Shown one piece after another: positions 57,127 through 64,000 of a stretch of 64,000 bases of DNA. This DNA is from Trichobilharzia regenti (Eukaryota > Platyhelminthes > Trematoda > Strigeidida > Schistosomatidae), in assembly GCA_944472135.2 (NCBI GenBank), contig OX235263.1:22187379-22251378 (forward strand), given 5' to 3'. The position numbers and the translations under genes are program-made. How positions within the stretch are numbered: the stretch's first letter is position 1; every line of letters starts with the position of its first letter. The notes beneath the pieces were generated by a model that saw only the letters and a program-made list of their open reading frames with translations, had not been told where the DNA came from and ran no database searches.

Positions 57127-57656
57127 CCTCCCCTTTTGAGAAGATGAATGATTAGTAGGATGTTTACCTGGGGGTTTATCTGGGACCTTTGGGCTTGTTG
57201 TTGACGCCTGTCGTTTCGTCTGATTGTTGGGTTTGCGGCTTCGGCTCCGTCCGGAATTGTCTAGCATTTTATGCTTCTTCACTGTATTGTGTAGAGAATT
57301 TAGTGGGACATCAGCCAGATGCAAACGATAGAACCAATCAAGTCCCAAAACATTTAAATCATTCTTCGTGACGTAACAAATTCCTGTGAATTTGGTATAG
57401 CGGAAGGAAACAGAACATTTGAGTTCACCAATTAGTTTGAGCCGCCCACCACAGGCGCTGAGAAGAGACTGGGAAGTATTGGTGATAGGTGGTCTGCCAA
57501 TATAATTCCAAAGTTTCTCTGATATAACAGTAATATCAGAGGCAGTATCTAGCTGCAGACGAGTATCATGACCATTCATCTGAAGGTCAATATATTTCCG
57601 CATAGCTGGTGTTGTGACTTGACAGGTTGCACGTAGACTCAATGACTTTTTGGGGG
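57124..57656 (-). CDS. Aspartic protease ORF (array copy 2), by -1 frameshift from gag
   Basis: Same as copy 1 except for one residue seen in the tail (RNT to HNT near position 187 of the open frame). The active site DTASD, the polypurine-encoded end and the LTR-derived stop are all retained. Confidence 0.85.
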
Positions 57657-58658
57657 ATTTAGGACCAACATTTTGTTGAGCTTTTGCTGGATTTTGATAT
57701 CTGGGTTGCGTGGCTGACAAAAACCATTTTTGTGACCGATGATCTTGCACTTGCTGCAACGATGATTTTTGTATGGACAAGACTTTACGAGGTGCCACGC
57801 ACCACAATGCCAGCATGGTGATGGAGCGGTCTTCTTTGCAGTATTATGAGAAGTTGGACGAGTATGTATAGATTTCCGCGGGACATTAGAAGAAGTAGGT
57901 GGGTCAGGAGTAGATGATGAGAGATTTTTGCTCTTGCGTAATGCACGAATATCAGAGCTTCTCGGAGGTGTTGATTCGACCAGGTGTGTGTCTTTCTGCA
58001 GATTAATCAACCGTTGATATTCATCAGCTATGTCATGTAATGTTAACTTGGGATTTTGTTCTAGCTGATTGAGCAGTCGAGTTCGGATATCTGTGAAACG
58101 AGGAGATTGGAGACTGCATATGAGAATCAAGGCTTTGAACTGATCATCTGTTAAGGACCTGAGTCGAAATCTCTCACATTCTCGGTTGACTGTGCCAACG
58201 TGAGTAAGAAAATCATCATTTTCATTCATTGCCAGCTTGAGGCAACGATAACGTATACTGAATAATGAGGAGTGGTCTCCGAAATGTTCACGCAGCAACT
58301 TTATTGTATCATCGAAACAATTGTCACGTGGTTTCTGTGGTAAAATTAGGTTGCAGTACCGTTCATATTCTGCCGGACCCAATTTACGTAGCAAAACCCG
58401 CACCTTCCAGGCATCGTCTTGTGAGGCGAGATCAACAGTGGATAAATCCTCATAACGTTGATACCATGTGTCAAAAGTGACATTAGCCTCTGGGTCATAA
58501 TTGAACTGTGAAATGCTGTTCACAATTCCGTCGACAGATGGTAGTATGGTATGATTGGGATTGCTTGAAGGTGGAGCTGGACCAGTCTGTTGGTTGACGA
58601 ACATTTCCATTAATTTCATTTGTCGTTCAAACAATAATTCCAATTTAATAGGATCCAT
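57639..58658 (-). CDS. Gag of Gypsy-like element (array copy 2)
   Basis: 339 residues, differing from copy 1 at one residue noticed (LFTVD to LSTVD). Both zinc-binding segments are intact. Its flanking LTRs are 56564-57126 and 58719-59287. Confidence 0.9.
   Translation of the reverse strand: MDPIKLELLFERQMKLMEMFVNQQTGPAPPSSNPNHTILPSVDGIVNSISQFNYDPEANVTFDTWYQRYEDLSTVDLASQDDAWKVRVLLRKLGPAEYERYCNLILPQKPRDNCFDDTIKLLREHFGDHSSLFSIRYRCLKLAMNENDDFLTHVGTVNRECERFRLRSLTDDQFKALILICSLQSPRFTDIRTRLLNQLEQNPKLTLHDIADEYQRLINLQKDTHLVESTPPRSSDIRALRKSKNLSSSTPDPPTSSNVPRKSIHTRPTSHNTAKKTAPSPCWHCGAWHLVKSCPYKNHRCSKCKIIGHKNGFCQPRNPDIKIQQKLNKMLVLNPPKSH
57648..57654 (-). promoter_or_regulatory. Candidate -1 frameshift site CCCAAAA, copy 2
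   Basis: Identical in sequence and position to that of copy 1 (offset 2154). Confidence 0.7.
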
Positions 58659-58718
58659 AGTAAATTGTTATGTTGTTGCTGCTGTGTGGTTAATAGTAGT
58701 TTTCCCCGTCGCCAAATT

Positions 58719-59287
58719 GTTATGTACTAGTTTTCCCGTCGCATCCCCGTCGCCAAATTGTTATGTACTCGTCGCTGAATTATTGTTATGGACTGGTCGA
58801 GAAACTAATAGTCCTGACGGGAGAAGGCGGAAATCAGAAGACCACTAGGTTTGCGATGATACTTCTATTGTCTAAACACAAGGAGACGAAAATAAATGGT
58901 CTCACACCAAAGTGGTAAGTAAGTAAAGCAGTTGTAAAGTCAAGTAGTTCACACAAATTGAGAATGCGAATATATATAAATAATTCAGACAAGCGTGGGA
59001 AGAATCATTAGACAGTCTTAACATGAATGGCTAATTATAATGGAGTGTCGATCCAATTATACATAGCGAATATAGCAGACATGCCAACAAACATATATGG
59101 ATATATGTCACCAAGCAACGGACTGTCAACAAACACTCATATTATATATAATATAATATAAGGAGAATACACATTATTAAAGGAGACAAGTCCATACAAG
59201 TGAAGTGGTCACAGACTAACCGAACAAACAGAAAGAGAGACCAACATGCACACACACAAATAAATATATATATGTGGATACATATCA
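58719..59287 (-). repeat. Gypsy-like LTR 3
   Basis: 569 bp, differing from LTR 1 and 2 mainly in the length of the duplicated LTR-end/primer-site segment. Confidence 0.9.
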
Positions 59288-59428
59288 ATATGCTTGTGGT
59301 ATGCTGGCTTTTCTGTTTGTTTTCCATTTCAGCTCTGTCCGTGTGACCCAGGTTCTCGCACTGACATCCAAATCAACGTGTATTGGTTATGATGGAAAAA
59401 AGGAATGGATCATTTTTTGCTGGGGATT
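59288..59428 (+). pseudogene. L0 3' non-coding region, second part
   Basis: It resumes at ATATGCTTGTGG, exactly where the sequence at 54412 stopped, and matches L1 50205-50348. It ends CTGGGGAT before the LTR. Confidence 0.85.
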
Positions 59429-59743
59429 GTCAATTTAGTTGAAGATTGAACATTAAATTCATGGTTGTTTGACCAAACCGAACTTCGCTAATTTTTCGCG
59501 GGATTCATCAATACTGCAGTCATCGTCTCATCGTTCGGTGTTGGGTGAAAGACAGAAAACTATCAGAAGCATTATCGTGATTTATTGTTATAGCATTTAT
59601 TCTTGGACGTTGTGTGTAATAAACTTATTGTTGGTTACATATTGGCGTAGGAATAAAGGATTCTCGGGTCGCCAATCAGTGTTCTGGTTTTTCGCGTTGG
59701 TTATTACACATTGTTTCTGAAAGTCTTCCAAGGGCAGCGTGAG
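59429..59743 (+). repeat. L0 3' LTR, truncated
   Basis: It starts TGTCAATT and matches the first 315 bases of 39650-39995, then diverges at about 59743. The last 30 bases expected for this LTR are absent. Confidence 0.8.
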
Positions 59744-60861
59744 GCCTTGATCCTGACCACATTAGTCGGCCTAGAACCGTGCAACACTTCTGATGACGAA
59801 CCATGCCAAGATGATTCGATTTGATTGAGTTTAGCGCAAATTTTTTTCATTATCATGAGGGAAGCGACCCATCTGTTTCTGATGACTTGTTTTGCATAGC
59901 TTGTATAGCTGTGTCATGTTCTAGAAAGATCATATGCACTGGAATATTCACATCCCCGCACGATGTACATTCGTCCTGAACTGAGGACAAGGGCCAGACC
60001 ACAGATAGTTTTTCAGGAAATCAACAGATGCTTATAAATTTTCATGTACGTTATTATAGATTATTGTAAGCAAACAAACATAGTCTTCTGATTGGTGGTT
60101 TCTCGCTGAACGTTGATCTTTCATCTCTTTGTGGCAGTTTATTGGAGTTAAGACTATCCATCTGTGAATTTATACTCCTACGCAAAGTCTGCTGTGTTTG
60201 GTTGTTGAATGAGTCCTTGTTCTCACTACCAATATTAAGGAAGCCAGCAGTGACGTAAATTACTGGCAGGCAGCCAGCTCTCAACACAATAGTAGGTTAG
60301 TTGCACATGATTTGTGTAATTGTTAAAGTCTTACTTCACTGCACCTCAGTCTGTCCTTAGTTGAAGACTGGAAGTAATCAGACAGTCATCGTCTCATGTG
60401 TGAGGATATAGGCTATAACCAGGTGTTATCGCGCAGTTTCATCGGTTACCGCGTTCAGGGCTACAGGCGTTGTAATCGCCTATTTTTTGGGAAATAAATT
60501 ACATTTGACTAGTTTTAGACTTCTGTAGCCAGACGGCAGTATTTTGCTGTATTTTGTTCGTAGTACAGCGTAAAATTTTATATCATAGCTCGGACGGATT
60601 ATCAATAAAGAAGTCATCCTTTTTAAGAAAGTTCGCATAGAAAGACTATTATTTGCATTATAGTGCGTTGAGGGTTTGTTTTTTGCGAGTTGTTTCAGAT
60701 CTTAAGGTTGTAAATATACTACAGGCAATGGCAGAGAACTTAATGTCCGAGTACTTAAAATGAGTATCAGCTTTCTGTTGATTAGTAGCTAGCAGCTGTG
60801 TCATACAACTACTACACCTGTTACATAGGTTATATCAATCTTAATAATTGTTTTGTTTTAG
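59744..60861. other. Unassigned region
   Basis: No repeat family was recognised. A minus-strand frame 60287-60054 (polar, rich in Ser, Asn and Gln, ending in a stop) has a less random composition than its surroundings and could be a terminal exon, but matches no domain I know. Confidence 0.3.
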
Positions 60862-60971
60862 ATCACTAAGATATTCTGAGATCCTTAATGGCTTAATTGT
60901 GGCTATGAAAGATATGGAAGATGCACTTATGGCTCATATATTTAAAGCAGTTATTACTAAACAAGTTATCT
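60862..60971 (+). CDS. Possible internal coding exon, unknown gene
   Basis: 110 bases between a T-rich acceptor (TTTTGTTTTAG) and a good donor (T|GTAAGC). The open frame reads LRYSEILNGLIVAMKDMEDA and LMAHIFKAVITKQ. It looks like an alpha-helical protein segment, but I do not recognise it. A second weak candidate on the same strand ends at 61798 (donor AAAG|GTAGGC) with RRMRKENERFSAK. Confidence 0.3.
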
Positions 60972-62485
60972 GTAAGCATTTTGTGATGTTCTGGTTACAA
61001 TGCTTGAGTGTGTGGGGTTATTGCCTGCTTCTGTGAGTTAAGGGATATTTGGTGAAAATCATGATACAATGAAGGTTCCTATAAAGTCACTATGAATACT
61101 GCAAACTGTTGATAAGAAAATGCATCAAAGGAAAAAATGCCGAACAGCTAGAAAATACTACCTCAGTTTCGATGATTATTACCTTTTGCATTTGTAAATC
61201 ATCCTTTAAAAGCTCAGATTGGCGGCAAACCATCCATGGTACCCCACAGGCCCTACAGAAATTTGTGAGAGATCTTACATGTCAGGTTGTCTTAGGAATT
61301 GTAAGGTTGCAGATATTTCAATTTACCTGTCACTGAAATATCACTTATCTACTTCACGATGGTCTTTTCATTTGTGCACTATTACACTACATTTTATCTT
61401 AACTGGATATGCCTTTATTAAAGCTGAGACTTACTCTTTGTGCCTATTAGTTGCTTGCTTACAGTCTAGTTGCCTTTATTAGAAACACAACAGCACCAGT
61501 GTTTGAACAAAGCTGTATTTTCATGGAAAACGTCATATTTCCTATGCTTACACCGATATGGTTTGCATTAAACATTTCAAATGTATACTAACATTCCAAG
61601 GACATAGCACTTAGACAAATGTACAGTGTTCATTGTTAAGGGTTTACAATTTAACTCTTATCATAACCTGTTCTAATTATTATTATTTGCTTGCTGCTAT
61701 CCTTTAGAAGATGAACAATATGTGTGACAGTAAAAACCATAGAAGAATGCTGTCATGAACGAAGAATGAGAAAGGAGAATGAACGATTTTCAGCAAAGGT
61801 AGGCAAATATAAAGCGTTCAACTTTAATACTACTTCTTTCTTGCTTCAGCGATTTAAAAAACACTTTGTTTACTTCTTTGCGGATATCCGGTAACGTCAG
61901 TCAACCCGGTCACAGCGATTCGACATTGCCCCAATTATTACGACAAACAACTGCGTAAAGACATTTGCTTGTTATTATTTTTCATTAAATATATTTAACA
62001 TCATGCTTACCAGACCTTTCTTGTTCTCTCTGAGTGTACCCATATTTGTCATGATGACTAGATGCAGGCATCACTTATCAATGAGACCTGACGAAGTAAT
62101 TGGTGGCATATTTTAGTGTAATGTAAATGTGACTACGATTGCTACAGCTCAACCTATTCAATTATTCGTCTCGTGTACACTTCACCTTACACTGTAAGTT
62201 AACACCCATAATCATATGAATCGACATCACGCTTTAAGTGAAATAATGGTAATGAACTACTTTTGAATACACTTTACCTTATAAGAAATCGACTCAATTG
62301 CAGTGCCTAAGTTCATTTCTTATTTTTCAAATACTGAAGTATTTTTGTACTTGGTCCCTACAGACTTCCCTATGACTAGGAGACGTAATCGCGTAACTTT
62401 GGGCAGATTTTTGGGCTTGACCAAAGTACTTATAATTCACTACTTATATCGATCGATAGTGTTCCTACAGAATTACACCTATATA
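60972..62485. other. Unassigned AT-rich region
   Basis: Apart from the weak exon-like stretch near 61735-61798, nothing is recognisable. It could be intronic. Confidence 0.35.
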
Positions 62486-63998
62486 CAGTAACGAGTTCAT
62501 ATCCTAGGGAGTACCGGTCTACCATTATCCTCACGGGTGAGGATATACGTTATGACGTGTTCTATTTTCCGTGACTCAGGTTTTTTCGTCTTTCATTGGG
62601 TCGAACGGTGGCGGTCAATTGGATATTTGATTTGTCCTTGGTAGGTCGTATCCTGTGAGGTTTTGTGTGGTTGTGTTATGCGTCGTTTGCAAGCAAATTT
62701 GACAAAGATAGATGTAATATTTGACTATTTTAACATTGTTTCAATGTTTTTTACACAGATACACTTCTCTTTTCGCTATAAACTCCCTCGAAACTGATCA
62801 GGCATTATGGTTTCTATCAGTGACTACCATCCCGTGGGTGCTAATGCATTTCTTGATTTGTGGTTATAGGTACAGTATTTCCTACTTCGTGACTTCTCAC
62901 TCACATAGTCTGGTATCCTGTGTTTCTTGTGACTCAGCTGTCATAATCTGTGGCAATAATGTGCTTCGTTAACGAGCCCTTTTTCTAGAATTTCATCGCA
63001 GGTAATCAGTGCGAGCGCAAGCAGCACATATGTAAGAAGTTACAAAAGCATTAGAAGACTTTCAAAAGGCGTGAACTTCATATATTGCTAACAGTGACGA
63101 ACTTTTCCGCATACCAGTATGTGGATACGTTCACATACGTATCGGAAATCCACGAGTGAGACATTGTATTTTAGTGGGACAGCTTTGTGAGACTTTCATC
63201 TAGTTTGTATGTTTAGCTCTAGTATTTTTGTCCCTCAGACCACTAACAAAGTATTATCAAATGCATTCTTGTAGTATGATTCGATGGCACAATTACTGGC
63301 AGTTAATAATATTATTTATGCGTAATGTTCATGATATTTTCTGCACCATTAACGTGCTCCACATTTCAAAAAGAGTGTAAATTAGGAAGACTAAACTTAG
63401 CTTATACTTAACTCAAATATGTTCATGCATGTTAATTATGTAAATGCTTAATTTATGTAAGTGAATTTAGTCTGTATCACTTTCAGGAATGATGGGTCGC
63501 AATGAGGTCAGTCAGTTCATTAAATCCAGTGAAAGCAGATGTAGCTGCATTCGGACAAAGGCATCCGAAAAACAGTGATGAGCGTTTTACGACTTATAAT
63601 CGGATACATTTGCATAATCAGTTTTAGAAATTGATTCTGCATACAACAAGTGGAGGTAAGTTCACTCATTCATGTATAACCATGCAGATATTCTTTTTTA
63701 CAGTTTGTGATACCGGATAGATTTGCATGTGGGCACAGAGTTCTGTTTACTTGAATTTTGGAAGAATTCAAAGGTGACGCACTTCGGACACTGGACAGTT
63801 TCCGTCGAATAATGGGAGATACTTTCCAAACGAAGACTTTCATCTTTGACTGTGCTCAGATAATACATGTAAATAAACTTGTTTGCGTTGCAGTAAAATA
63901 AAATTTTCTATCTAATATTCTTGTGTTGTATTTGTTCTGCATGCGGTGGGAATACGGCATGGTAGACCGGTACTCCCTAGGATATGAACGCGTTACTG
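62486..63998. mobile_element. TIR element, 1.5 kb, TA-flanked, no transposase seen
   Basis: The first 41 bases (CAGTAACG... to ...GGTCTACCAT) return inverted at 63958-63998 with one mismatch. Both ends are bordered by TA (62484-62485 and 63999-64000). TIRs starting CAGT with TA duplication are usual for Tc1/mariner-type DNA transposons. The 1.4-kb interior has no frame above 83 codons and no DD(E/D) motifs that I can see, so it is probably a non-autonomous derivative. The right end coincides with the window edge. Confidence 0.75.
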
Positions 63999-64000
63999 TA

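Larger units (their letters stand above)
54413..59287 (-). mobile_element. Tandem Gypsy-like gag/PR LTR element (three LTRs, two internal regions)
   Basis: Order on plus coordinates: LTR 54413-54972, internal 54973-56563, LTR 56564-57126, internal 57127-58718, LTR 58719-59287. The 5-bp duplication ATATG flanks the whole array (54408-54412 and 59288-59292), and no duplication flanks the middle LTR. The period is 2154 bp and the two internal regions differ at a few bases only. Each carries gag and an aspartic protease but no RT, RNase H or integrase. Confidence 0.92.
39650..59743 (+). mobile_element. Outer BEL/Pao-like element L0 (split by three insertion events)
   Basis: L0 survives as four pieces: 39650-40325 (5' LTR and gag start), 50710-52403 (rest of gag), 53544-54412 (3' non-coding region) and 59288-59743 (end and 3' LTR). 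Together they make about 3.7 kb, close to the 3.86 kb of L2. Like L2 it has a gag fused to a Pao tail and no protease, RT or integrase. The gag start codon has become GTG (40084) and many stops follow. The 3' LTR is truncated near 59743 and no outer target duplication is visible. Confidence 0.8.

Overview
The window looks like AT-rich nuclear DNA from a blood fluke (Schistosoma or a close relative). Three things point that way. (i) There are tRNA-derived SINEs carrying hammerhead-ribozyme sequence of the schistosome SM-alpha type. (ii) RTE/SR2-like, CR1/Jockey-like, Penelope-like, BEL/Pao (Sinbad-like) and Ty3/Gypsy retroelements are dense. (iii) The single recognisable host gene has 32-44 bp introns at its 5' end, as schistosome genes typically do. 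Species cannot be fixed from the sequence alone.

Layout. 1-30 kb is almost wall-to-wall decayed retroelements: Penelope-like fragments (20-630, 7150-8345, 8480-8875, 11209-12165, 18130-18935, 25598-27180), RTE-like fragments (1340-2645, 5386-5800, 9550-10480, 12773-15105, 15580-16140, 19150-22391), other non-LTR fragments (23790-25590, 27240-29617), SINEs and foldbacks. 30.5-38.6 kb, minus strand, holds eleven exons of GMP synthase (glutamine-hydrolysing), covering the amidotransferase and ATP-pyrophosphatase domains. The C-terminal dimerisation exons were not found. Its two large introns are filled with retroelement debris.

39.65-59.74 kb is a nested stack of LTR retrotransposons that can be unpicked from target-site duplications. 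The outer BEL-like element (L0) is split by a BEL/Pao element (L1, 40326-50709, TSD AATGA). L1 is itself split by a minus-strand, pol-deleted BEL derivative (L2, 41106-44960, TSD GTATT). L0 is further split by a 1.14-kb (ATT)n-tailed insertion (52404-53543, TSD AGGTC) and by a tandem LTR-gag/PR-LTR-gag/PR-LTR Gypsy-like array (54413-59287, TSD ATATG). 59.75-62.48 kb is mostly unassigned, with weak exon-like stretches. 62486-63998 is bounded by 40-bp terminal inverted repeats flanked by TA, like a non-autonomous Tc1/mariner-type element.

Most notable: two different non-autonomous LTR lineages that keep structural genes without a polymerase. One is a BEL gag fused to a Pao tail. The other is a Gypsy gag-protease with a canonical CCCAAAA -1 slippery heptamer and a stop codon supplied by the LTR. 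Also notable is a 230-nt A-tract that exactly takes the place of a 229-nt segment in a sister RTE copy, probably an assembly artefact.
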